Shown: positions 8,857 through 16,369 of the stretch, piece after piece
Layout: each line of letters opens with the position of its first letter
Position numbering within the stretch: position 1 is the stretch's first letter
DNA from: UBA2031 sp037189985
GTDB lineage: Bacteria; Pseudomonadota; Gammaproteobacteria; Pseudomonadales; Moraxellaceae
Direction of reading: 5' to 3'
Assembly (NCBI GenBank): GCA_037189985.1
Contig: JBBCJX010000020.1
Coordinates: 124,001 to 188,000 of the forward strand
Length of the DNA: 64,000 bases
Program-made: the position numbers and the translations under genes
The notes under the pieces: model-generated
The model's input: the letters and a program-made list of their open reading frames with translations, nothing else
Told to the model about the DNA's origin: nothing
The model's database searches: none

Positions 8857-9657
8857 CTAGAAGCGATAGCCAACACCAAGAAAACCGATAATCGGGTTGA
8901 CCGTGATATTGGTGCTGCTGACGGAGAGCGGGTTGCCGTTGTCATCGCGGACGGTGATGGTGGCATCGGTATCCAGTGGCATGTAGGACACGGAAAAAAC
9001 ACCGTACCAGTGCTCGGCAATGTCACCCGTCAGCCCTACCGTGGCGATGGGCTGCCAGGATGACGAGGACGCCACATCCACGGTGGGATTGATTGCCGGG
9101 CTGCCCGTCAGGACGCCCAACAGCGAGCCTGCTGTCTTGAGGTCGGCCTCGAAGGCCGGATTGATCCTGAAGTCGTCAAACTTGTTGTAGGCGACCCCCA
9201 GCCCTACGTAGGGCCGGATGGCCTGGGAGGCCGGGCCGAAGTGGTATTGCAGGTTGAGCGCCGGGTTCCAGCTGCGCACTTTCACCAGCGGTTTGTTCTT
9301 GGGGTCATCCAGATCCGTGATGGGGATGATGCCGAGTGCGTCGACTTGCCCGGAGCCCTCCAGCTCCAGCCGGGGAGGAATGCCGCCAATGAATTCCAGA
9401 GAAATTCTGGGCGTAAAGAAATGATTGTAGGTCAGCCCCAGTGTGGTGCTTTCGCGCACGGTGGCATTGGTGCCGGGGGAGTCGAAGGAGCCTACGAGCG
9501 GCGCTGATGTGCTGGTATGAAGTGGATCGGCACTGCTCTTGGGGGCGATGTAGAACAGTCCGGCGGCAAAATTGTGGCGTTTGAATTCCTCATCAGCCGC
9601 GAAGGCCATGGGAGTTGCCATCATCAACCCGATAGCCGATAGCGTGAATTTTTTCAT
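8857..9657 (-). CDS. ompW: OmpW-family outer-membrane beta-barrel protein
   Basis: 266 residues. Start at 9657 gives a clean signal peptide (MKKFTLSAIGLMMATPMAFA) and has a GAGGGAAA ribosome site. The mature part alternates polar and hydrophobic residues, contains a PYVGLGVAYNKF strand typical of OmpW, and ends in YRF, the terminal aromatic needed for BAM-dependent insertion. OmpW forms a narrow eight-stranded barrel proposed to pass small hydrophobic molecules. It is larger than E. coli OmpW (about 212), mainly from long loops. It is divergent from the fumarase gene. Confidence 0.88.
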   Translation of the reverse strand: MKKFTLSAIGLMMATPMAFAADEEFKRHNFAAGLFYIAPKSSADPLHTSTSAPLVGSFDSPGTNATVRESTTLGLTYNHFFTPRISLEFIGGIPPRLELEGSGQVDALGIIPITDLDDPKNKPLVKVRSWNPALNLQYHFGPASQAIRPYVGLGVAYNKFDDFRINPAFEADLKTAGSLLGVLTGSPAINPTVDVASSSSWQPIATVGLTGDIAEHWYGVFSVSYMPLDTDATITVRDDNGNPLSVSSTNITVNPIIGFLGVGYRF

Positions 9658-9992
9658 GTGCTTTCCCTCAAGCCGGTTCTTGTAATGTGTCTGCGACATC
9701 ACGGACTGCTTGAGTAAAGCGATTGGGCTTGACGTATCGCGTGGTGGCTTTGTGTGAACTGCGTATGCTGTTGCGCGGGCAGGAAGGGGTTTTGTAAGGC
9801 TCGCCGGCTTTTTGCAACACAAGCTATTGGTTCTGGCGGGAAAATGTAGCAGTGGGCCTCCCTCTGTATGACTGGGGAATGGGTAGACCAATAAGTCAGG
9901 TTCATGAAACAGCCCCTTGTGTATAATTGCCGCCGCCCTGAACGGGGCCTTCTCCCTGATTACGGCCCCCCAGCCATTGCCCGGAGCCATGC
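9658..9992. other. Divergent intergenic region ompW/fumarase
   Basis: 335 bp separating two divergent genes and expected to hold both promoters. A TATAAT hexamer lies at 9922-9927, 65 nt before the fumarase start. No convincing Anr/FNR or other operator could be seen, and no small gene. Confidence 0.6.
9922..9927 (+). promoter_or_regulatory. Candidate -10 box of the fumarase promoter
   Basis: Perfect TATAAT at the right distance upstream of the start at 9993. The matching -35 region is weak (GGTTCA/TTCATG around 9899-9906), so this is only a candidate. Confidence 0.4.
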
Positions 9993-11519
9993 ATGACCGT
10001 CGTTAATAGCGTCATCAAGCGGGACGATCTCATCCAGAGCGTCGCGGATGCCCTCCAGTACATCTCCTATTACCACCCGGTGGATTTCATTCAGGCCATC
10101 AATGCGGCCTATGAGCGCGAAGAGAGCCAGGCGGCCAAGGACGCCATGGCGCAAATCCTGATCAATTCGCGCATGTGTGCCACTGGCCATCGCCCGATCT
10201 GTCAGGACACCGGCATCGTCACTGTGTTTGTGAAGGTGGGCATGGACGTGCGCTGGGACCTGGGAGGCATGAGTCTGGATGACGCCATCAACGAAGGTGT
10301 GCGTCAGGCTTACCTGCATCCGGACAACGTGCTGCGTGCCTCCATCCTTCGCGACCCGGCCGGCAAGCGTGCCAACACCAAGGACAACACCCCGGCCGTG
10401 ATCCACTACAGCATCGTGCCCGGCAGCAAGGTGGACATCACCGTGGCGGCCAAGGGCGGCGGTTCGGAAAACAAGTCCAAGATGGTCATGCTGAATCCGT
10501 CAGACTCCATCGTGGACTGGGTGCTGAAGACCGTGCCGACCATGGGCGCCGGCTGGTGCCCCCCCGGAATGCTGGGCATCGGCATCGGTGGCACCGCCGA
10601 GAAGGCCGCACTGCTGGCGAAAGAATCCTTGATGGACCCGGTGGACATGCACGAACTGCTGGCCCGTGGCCCTTCGAACCGTATCGAAGAGCTGCGTGTC
10701 GAACTGTATGAAAAGGTGAATGCCCTCGGCATTGGTGCGCAGGGCCTGGGTGGCCTCACCACCGTGGTGGACATCAAGATCCGTGACTACCCCACGCACG
10801 CGGCCTCGCTGCCGGTGGCCATGATTCCCAACTGCGCCGCCACCCGTCATGTGCACTTCGAGCTGGATGGCTCAGGCCCTGCCGAGTTGGAAGTGCCGAA
10901 ACTGGAAGACTGGCCAGAGATCACCTGGGAGTCCAACAAGGCACGCCGCGTCAATCTCGACACCATCACGCAGGGAGATATCGAAAGCTGGCAGCCGGGC
11001 GAGACATTGTTGCTCTCCGGAACCATGTATACGGGCCGCGATGCCGCCCACAAGCGCATGACGGAAATGTTCGCCAAGGGTGAGTCGCTGCCGGTGGACC
11101 TGAAAGGCAAGTTCATCTACTACGTCGGCCCCGTCGATCCCGTACGAGATGAAGTGGTGGGCCCCGCTGGCCCCACCACCGCCACGCGCATGGACAAGTT
11201 CACTGACAAGGTGCTGGAGAAGACCGGTCTCATGGGCATGATCGGCAAGTCCGAGCGGGGGCCTGTCGCCATTGAAGCCATCAAGAAACACAAAGCCGTG
11301 TATCTCATGGCCGTCGGTGGTGCCGCCTATCTCGTGTCCAAAGCCATCCGCAAGGCGCGTGTCGTGGCCTTCGAGGATCTGGGGATGGAGGCCATCTACG
11401 AGTTCGTGGTGGAGGACATGCCGGTGTCGGTGGCAGTGGACGTGAAAGGTGAGTCCGTGCACAACACAGCGCCGAAAATATGGCAGGCCAGGATAGGAAA
11501 GATTCCGGTCGGTGCCTGA
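9993..11519 (+). CDS. fumA: Fumarate hydratase, class I (iron-sulfur)
   Basis: 508 residues, the length of single-chain class I fumarases. It hydrates fumarate to L-malate in the TCA cycle with a catalytic [4Fe-4S] cluster. Three cysteines fit the cluster ligands: Cys70 in ICQDTG, Cys189 in GWCPPGMLGIGIGG and Cys281 in IPNCAATRH. The C-terminal beta domain follows (AGPTTATRMDKF onward). Oxygen-sensitive enzymes of this type are usual in Pseudomonadales. It works with the sdh-suc block in the same window. A strong bidirectional terminator follows. Confidence 0.95.
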   Translation: MTVVNSVIKRDDLIQSVADALQYISYYHPVDFIQAINAAYEREESQAAKDAMAQILINSRMCATGHRPICQDTGIVTVFVKVGMDVRWDLGGMSLDDAINEGVRQAYLHPDNVLRASILRDPAGKRANTKDNTPAVIHYSIVPGSKVDITVAAKGGGSENKSKMVMLNPSDSIVDWVLKTVPTMGAGWCPPGMLGIGIGGTAEKAALLAKESLMDPVDMHELLARGPSNRIEELRVELYEKVNALGIGAQGLGGLTTVVDIKIRDYPTHAASLPVAMIPNCAATRHVHFELDGSGPAELEVPKLEDWPEITWESNKARRVNLDTITQGDIESWQPGETLLLSGTMYTGRDAAHKRMTEMFAKGESLPVDLKGKFIYYVGPVDPVRDEVVGPAGPTTATRMDKFTDKVLEKTGLMGMIGKSERGPVAIEAIKKHKAVYLMAVGGAAYLVSKAIRKARVVAFEDLGMEAIYEFVVEDMPVSVAVDVKGESVHNTAPKIWQARIGKIPVGA

Positions 11520-11542
11520 TTCCGGGTGAGTGCCAAGGAAAT

Positions 11543-11570
11543 GAAAAAGCCCGCAAATGCGGGCTTTTTC
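11543..11570. terminator. Bidirectional terminator
   Basis: 12-bp stem GAAAAAGCCCGC/GCGGGCTTTTTC with loop AAAT, between convergent genes ending at 11519 and 11584. Confidence 0.9.
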
Positions 11571-11583
11571 ATGGGTGCAGCAA

Positions 11584-12039
11584 TCAGCCGCCCAGGCCCA
11601 GCTTGTTGAGCTTGCCCTGGATTTTCTTGTTGGCCTCGGCAGGGGCATTGTTGACTTCAGCATCGGCCTTGCCTTTGGCATCCGCGGCATGCTGGTGGGC
11701 ATCGTGTGCCTTGGTCGTGGCTTCGGCTTTTTTCGCTTCGGCCTTGTTGAGATGAGCGCTGGTGTTGAGCCCGGTCATGCCGTCGATGCCGGCAGCCTGC
11801 TCTTTACCGGATTGCAGTTGCTTGTCGACCTTGCCGAATGACTTGTCCTTCTTGGCGGCAGCCTTGTCCAGGCCTGCCTGGCCTTTGGCGCTGGCCTTGT
11901 CGGCGGCACTGGTGTCGACGTTGACTTTCTTCTCGACTGGCATGCCGGCCACGTTGGCGGTGCCGCCAATCTCGGCAGCAAATGCGTTGGCAGACATCAG
12001 GGCACCGGCAATGGCCAGCGGCAGCAATTTGCGCATCAT
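11584..12039 (-). CDS. Secreted Ala/Lys-rich protein of unknown function
   Basis: 151 residues. The signal peptide (MMRKLLPLAIAGALMSANAFA) predicts export. The start at 12039 has a GGAG site 9 nt upstream. The mature chain is almost only Ala, Lys, Asp, Gly, Gln and Glu, with short AxxKAxAK-type blocks (DKASAKGQAGLDKAAAKK, AEAKKAEATTKAHDAHQHA). It contains no cysteine or tryptophan. This composition suggests a helical or disordered periplasmic protein, superficially like histone-H1-like or LEA-type chains. No family is recognised. It is a single gene between a shared terminator and the nitrate cluster regulatory region. Confidence 0.7.
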   Translation of the reverse strand: MMRKLLPLAIAGALMSANAFAAEIGGTANVAGMPVEKKVNVDTSAADKASAKGQAGLDKAAAKKDKSFGKVDKQLQSGKEQAAGIDGMTGLNTSAHLNKAEAKKAEATTKAHDAHQHAADAKGKADAEVNNAPAEANKKIQGKLNKLGLGG

Positions 12040-12338
12040 CTGTGTTTCTCCATGTGTTGGGGGATGCCATGGTGCACCGTTCATGGTACGCACCGCATCC
12101 GTGCATGACTCTATCCCTTGCCGTGATTAAAGCCAGCGGGCAGGCCATGGTTTTGTGTTGTCTTTCACGCACAAGCAGACCGGGCCAGCCGTCTGTCCTG
12201 CCCTGGAAATGATGGGTTGCTTCATTGCGGTGCCTTGATGGCTGCTATGCACGTTTTTCAGGCTGCATGGTCTGCATGGAACGTATCTGCCAAGGCCCCG
12301 GCCCCTGAAATTCCTCATATTTTTTCGGATTACCCTAC

Positions 12339-12355
12339 TTGGCATGTGGGTTGCT
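12339..12355 (+). promoter_or_regulatory. Sigma54 (RpoN) promoter of the nitrate operon
   Basis: TTGGCATGTGGGTTGCT matches the -24/-12 consensus with one substitution (C to T after TGGCA). The GG (12341-12342) and GC (12353-12354) are separated by exactly 10 nt, as required. The predicted transcript starts near 12366, just before the first leader hairpin. This places the operon under nitrogen control (NtrC), as is usual for nas operons. Confidence 0.8.
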
Positions 12356-12368
12356 TTGGTACTCATGC

Positions 12369-12415
12369 CAGGTCATAGCTGACCTGCGGATCATCCAGCG
12401 GTCAACGACGCCCGC
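12369..12415 (+). promoter_or_regulatory. ANTAR-target leader RNA: two hexaloop hairpins (NasT binding motif)
   Basis: Hairpin P1 (12369-12386) has a perfect 6-bp stem CAGGTC/GACCTG closing the hexaloop ATAGCT. Hairpin P2 (12398-12415) pairs GCGG with CCGC, has one U-C mismatch, then a C-G pair closing the hexaloop AACGAC. Both loops have A at position 1 and G at position 4, the hallmark of ANTAR-bound antitermination motifs. NasT, whose gene lies 8.7 kb downstream, is the expected ligand. No clear intrinsic terminator with a U tract follows, so the mechanism (antitermination or translation) is left open. Confidence 0.78.
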
Positions 12416-12452
12416 GCTCTGTTCATGAACTTGCTTCATAAGGAGCTGCACC

Positions 12453-13796
12453 ATGTCGTCGAAGGCCACTGCCATTCGCCTGTTCAGTTTTTCAACGCCC
12501 CCCATGCGCGCCTTCCATCTGAGCTGGCTCGCTTTCTTTACCTGTTTCTTTGCCTGGTTTGCCTGCGCACCCTTGATGCCGGTGATTGCCGGTGAGTTCC
12601 ATCTCGGCAAGGACCAAATCGCCAACATCAACATTGCCGCCGTTGCCGTGACCATTTTGGTGCGTCTGGTCATAGGCCCACTGTGTGACCGCTACGGTCC
12701 GCGCAAGGCTTATACCGGGCTTCTGCTCATCGGCAGCCTGCCGGTTTTCGGCGTGGCTTTCTCGCAGTCCTATGAAAGCTTTCTCTTTTTCCGCCTGCTG
12801 ATCGGCGCGATTGGCGCCAGTTTTGTCATCACGCAGTACCACACCTCGGTCATGTTTGCGCCGAATGTGGTGGGCACGGCAAATGCCGCCTCTGCCGGCT
12901 GGGGCAATGCAGGGGGTGGCGCCACCCAGGCCTTGATGCCCTTGATGCTGGCTGGCCTTGTCATGCTGGGCGTGGAGCAGGGCATGGGCTGGCGCATTGC
13001 CCTCTTGGTGCCGGGCCTGCTCATGGTCATTGTCGGAGTTTTCTACTGGCGCTGCACGCAGGATTGCCCGCAAGGAAATTTCCAGGAGCTGCGGGCACAG
13101 GGTGTTGATGTCGAGGCCGGCAAGAAAGGAGGCTGGGCCAGCTTTGTCATGGCCTCCGGCAACTACCGCGTGTGGATGCTGTTCATTACCTATGCCGCCT
13201 GCTTCGGCGTAGAGATTTTCATACACAACATCGCCGCCATGTATTACGTGGACAAGTTCGGTTTTTCGCTGAAGGCAGCCGGACTGGCTGCCGGGATTTT
13301 CGGCTTGCTGGCGCTGTTTGCGCGTGCCTTGGGGGGATGGCTTTCCGACCGTATCGCGCTGGGTCGCGGACTTGACGGACGTACCGCGCTGCTCTTCACG
13401 CTGATGCTGGGCGAAGGCCTAGGCCTGCTCTGGTTTGCCAACATGGAGAGTGCGGCACTTGCCGTGCTGGCCATGGTGGTATTCGGACTTTTCACGCACA
13501 TGGCCTGCGGTGCCACCTATGCACTGGTGCCGTTCATTGACCGTCAGTCACTGGGTGGCGTGGCCGGCATCATTGGTGCCGGTGGCAATGTGGGTGCGGT
13601 GGCGGCTGGCTTCCTGCTAAAGGGCATGAATGACGTGCAGTCCTGCCTGATGGTGCTGGGTGTGCTCGTGGCGATATCTGCGGTTTGTGCAATTGCCGTG
13701 CGGTTTTCGGCAGAGCACAAAGAGCGCGAGCAGGCGCTTTTCGAGAGTGCGCTTAACCAGCGTGAAGCCATGAACTGTGCAGGAGAGCCCGCATGA
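12453..13796 (+). CDS. narK: Nitrate/nitrite MFS transporter, NarK/NasA type
   Basis: 447 residues with 12 hydrophobic helices. The two nitrate signature segments of the NNP family are visible: AGWGNAGGGATQALMP in TM5 and GIIGAGGNVGAVAAGF in TM11, plus the substrate arginine in VRLVIGPLCDRYG. It imports nitrate (or exports nitrite) at the inner membrane. The AAGGAG ribosome site ends 7 nt before the ATG. It is the first gene of the assimilation operon, behind the sigma54 promoter and ANTAR leader, and overlaps nirB by 4 nt (ATGA). By context this is the assimilatory importer; older names are nasA or nasF. Confidence 0.93.
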   Translation: MSSKATAIRLFSFSTPPMRAFHLSWLAFFTCFFAWFACAPLMPVIAGEFHLGKDQIANINIAAVAVTILVRLVIGPLCDRYGPRKAYTGLLLIGSLPVFGVAFSQSYESFLFFRLLIGAIGASFVITQYHTSVMFAPNVVGTANAASAGWGNAGGGATQALMPLMLAGLVMLGVEQGMGWRIALLVPGLLMVIVGVFYWRCTQDCPQGNFQELRAQGVDVEAGKKGGWASFVMASGNYRVWMLFITYAACFGVEIFIHNIAAMYYVDKFGFSLKAAGLAAGIFGLLALFARALGGWLSDRIALGRGLDGRTALLFTLMLGEGLGLLWFANMESAALAVLAMVVFGLFTHMACGATYALVPFIDRQSLGGVAGIIGAGGNVGAVAAGFLLKGMNDVQSCLMVLGVLVAISAVCAIAVRFSAEHKEREQALFESALNQREAMNCAGEPA

Positions 13797-16369
13797 AAAT
13801 CATCGTGATAGGCCACGGCATGGTGGGTCACAAGCTGGTCGAAGCTCTGGTGGAAGAGCCGGGCGTGGAGCTGACCGTGCTTGCCGAGGAGCCACGCCCG
13901 GCTTACGACCGCGTGCACCTGACCGAATTCTTTTCCGGGAAAACGGCTGACGACCTGCTGCTGGCCCGTCCGGATTTTGCCGATGCACATGGCATTGCCC
14001 TGCAACTGAATACACGGGCCGTTGCGATTGACCGTGAGGCCCGGACTGTTACCACGGCGCAGGGAGAGGTGCTGCCCTATGACAAGCTGGTGCTGGCCAC
14101 GGGCTCCTATCCTTTCGTGCCGCCGATTCCCGGTCGCGAGCGCGGCAACTGTTTTGTCTATCGCACCATTGAAGACTTGGAGGCCATGCGCGAAGCCAGT
14201 GCCAATGCGAAGACCGGTGTCGTTATTGGTGGTGGCCTGCTGGGTCTGGAGGCCGCCAAGGCGCTCAAGGACCTGGGGCTGCAGACGCATGTGGTGGAGT
14301 TTGCTCCGCGCCTGATGGCCGTGCAGGTGGATGACAGTGGTGGCCGCCTGCTGCGGCGCAAGATCGAGGCACTGGGTGTGGGCGTGCTCACGCAGAAGAG
14401 CACCAGTGAAATAGTTGCCGGCGAAAACGCGTTGCACTGCATGAAGTTTGCCGACGGCAGCCAGCTTGAAACCGACATGATCGTGTTTTCCGCCGGCATA
14501 CGCCCGCGTGACGAGCTGGCAAAACAGGCCGGACTGGCCATGGGCGAGCGAGGCGGCATCGTCGTCAACGATTTTTGCCAGACTTCGGACGAGTCGGTGT
14601 ATGCCATTGGCGAGTGCGCGCTCTGGAATGGCCGCATATTCGGCCTGGTTGCTCCCGGCTACGAGATGGCACGTGTGGCCGCTGCGCATATCGTGGGCCG
14701 GGACGACATGTCCTTCGGTGGTGCCGACATGAGCACCAAGCTCAAGCTCATGGGCGTGGACGTGGCTTCCATCGGTGATGCCCACGGCAGCACCACGGGC
14801 AGCCTGGCCTACCAGTTCTGCGATGAAGTGAAGGAGGTCTACAAGAAGCTGGTGGTTTCCGCCGACCGCAAGCGCCTCTTGGGTGCCGTGCTGGTAGGCG
14901 ATGCGGCGGAGTATGGCGATCTCTTGCAGATGATGCTGAACGGCCTTGACCTGCCGGAGCAGCCCGAAGCGCTCATCCTGCCGGCCACCGGCAACATGCC
15001 CAAGGCCACTGGTGGTGCCGGCGTGGACCTGCTGCCGGCTGCCGCGCAGATTTGTTCCTGCAACAATGTTTCCAAGCAGGATTTGTGCGAGGCCATCGCC
15101 GCCGGCAACACCACGCTGGGCGCGCTCAAGAAGTGCACCAAGGCAGCGAGTTCCTGCGGTGGCTGTGCGCCATTGGTGACACAGGTGCTGAAGGCAGAAC
15201 TCAAGCGGCAGGGTGTCACCGTCAACAATCACCTCTGCGAGCATTTCCCGTATTCGCGTCAGGAGCTTTATCACCTGGTACGCGTGGGCAAGCTGCGCAG
15301 CTTCGAGCAACTGCTGCATCGCCACGGGCGGGGTCTCGGTTGCGACATCTGCAAGCCCGTAGCAGCTTCTGTCTTGGCCTCCTGCTGGAATGACTTCATC
15401 CTGCAGAAGGAACATGCCGGCCTGCAGGACAGCAACGATTACTTCCTGGGCAATATCCAGAAAGACGGCAGCTATTCCATTGTTCCGCGCGTGGCCGGTG
15501 GCGAGATCACGCCGGATGGCCTCATCACCATCGGTGCCATTGCCAAGAAATACGGCCTCTATACCAAGATCACCGGCGGTCAGCGCATCGACATGTTTGG
15601 CGCTCAGGTGCATGAATTGCCGCTGATCTGGGAAGAGCTGATTGCCGCCGGTTTCGAGTCCGGCCATGCCTACGGAAAATCATTGCGCACCGTCAAATCC
15701 TGCGTGGGCAGCACCTGGTGCCGCTATGGCGTCAACGATTCTGTCGGCCTCGCCATCGCAATGGAGAACCGCTACAAGGGCCTGCGCTCGCCGCACAAGA
15801 TCAAGTTCGCTGTCTCTGGCTGCACGCGCGAGTGTGCGGAAGCGCAGGGCAAGGATGTCGGCATCATCGCCACGGAAAAGGGCTGGAACCTCTATGTCTG
15901 TGGCAACGGCGGCATGAAGCCTCGTCACGCGGAATTGCTGGCGTCTGATCTCGATACCGAGACGCTTTACCGCTATATCGACCGTTTCCTCATGTTCTAC
16001 ATACGCACGGCCGACCGGCTGCAGCGCACCAGTACCTGGCGTGACAACCTGGAAGGTGGCCTGGATTATCTCAAGGAGGTGGTGGTCGGGGATTCGCTGG
16101 GCATTGCGGCTGAACTGGAAGCTGAAATGGCACATGTCGTTGCCAGTTATGAAGACGAATGGAAGAAGGCGGTTACCGACCCGGTGGTGCGCCAGCGCTT
16201 CCGTACTTTCGTCAACAGCGACGTCGGTGACGACAACGTGGTGTTCACAGAGGAGCGTGGCCAGATACGCCCGCTCAGCGACAAGGAAAGAAAGCAGCGC
16301 AAGGCCATTCCCGTGATGATGGTGGAAGCCGCTGCGGAGAAAGAGGCTGCCCTGGAGAAAGTATCGTGA
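13793..16369 (+). CDS. nirB: Assimilatory NADH-dependent nitrite reductase, large subunit
   Basis: 858 residues, the usual length. Reduces nitrite to ammonium in the cytoplasm with six electrons from NAD(P)H. Order of domains: FAD/NAD-binding reductase (1-310, with GHGMVG near the N-terminus and VVIGGGLLGLEAAKAL), a BFD-like [2Fe-2S] module (about 420-473, CSCNN... and SSCGGCAP), a second short module with CDICKP, then the sulfite/nitrite reductase half. The siroheme-[4Fe-4S] ligands are Cys637 and Cys643 (CVGSTWC) and Cys677 and Cys681 (CTREC). Start overlaps narK (ATGA); its stop overlaps the next start (GTGA). Confidence 0.96.
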   Translation: MKIIVIGHGMVGHKLVEALVEEPGVELTVLAEEPRPAYDRVHLTEFFSGKTADDLLLARPDFADAHGIALQLNTRAVAIDREARTVTTAQGEVLPYDKLVLATGSYPFVPPIPGRERGNCFVYRTIEDLEAMREASANAKTGVVIGGGLLGLEAAKALKDLGLQTHVVEFAPRLMAVQVDDSGGRLLRRKIEALGVGVLTQKSTSEIVAGENALHCMKFADGSQLETDMIVFSAGIRPRDELAKQAGLAMGERGGIVVNDFCQTSDESVYAIGECALWNGRIFGLVAPGYEMARVAAAHIVGRDDMSFGGADMSTKLKLMGVDVASIGDAHGSTTGSLAYQFCDEVKEVYKKLVVSADRKRLLGAVLVGDAAEYGDLLQMMLNGLDLPEQPEALILPATGNMPKATGGAGVDLLPAAAQICSCNNVSKQDLCEAIAAGNTTLGALKKCTKAASSCGGCAPLVTQVLKAELKRQGVTVNNHLCEHFPYSRQELYHLVRVGKLRSFEQLLHRHGRGLGCDICKPVAASVLASCWNDFILQKEHAGLQDSNDYFLGNIQKDGSYSIVPRVAGGEITPDGLITIGAIAKKYGLYTKITGGQRIDMFGAQVHELPLIWEELIAAGFESGHAYGKSLRTVKSCVGSTWCRYGVNDSVGLAIAMENRYKGLRSPHKIKFAVSGCTRECAEAQGKDVGIIATEKGWNLYVCGNGGMKPRHAELLASDLDTETLYRYIDRFLMFYIRTADRLQRTSTWRDNLEGGLDYLKEVVVGDSLGIAAELEAEMAHVVASYEDEWKKAVTDPVVRQRFRTFVNSDVGDDNVVFTEERGQIRPLSDKERKQRKAIPVMMVEAAAEKEAALEKVS

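Larger units (their letters stand above)
12040..12452. other. Regulatory region upstream of the nitrate assimilation operon
   Basis: 413 bp without a credible gene. The right half holds a sigma54-type promoter (12339-12355), the two-hairpin ANTAR-type leader (12369-12415) and the ribosome site AAGGAG (12440-12445). The left part should contain the promoter of the Ala/Lys-rich protein gene and possibly NtrC sites, none of which could be assigned. Confidence 0.6.

Noticed and set aside
9658..9992. Possible Anr/FNR box for ompW
   Set aside because: Only half-sites such as TTGAG and TTGAC with wrong partners; no full palindrome.
13544..15667. A 707-codon minus-strand frame opposite narK and nirB
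   Set aside because: Shadow of intact nitrate genes; no signal, domain or ribosome site.
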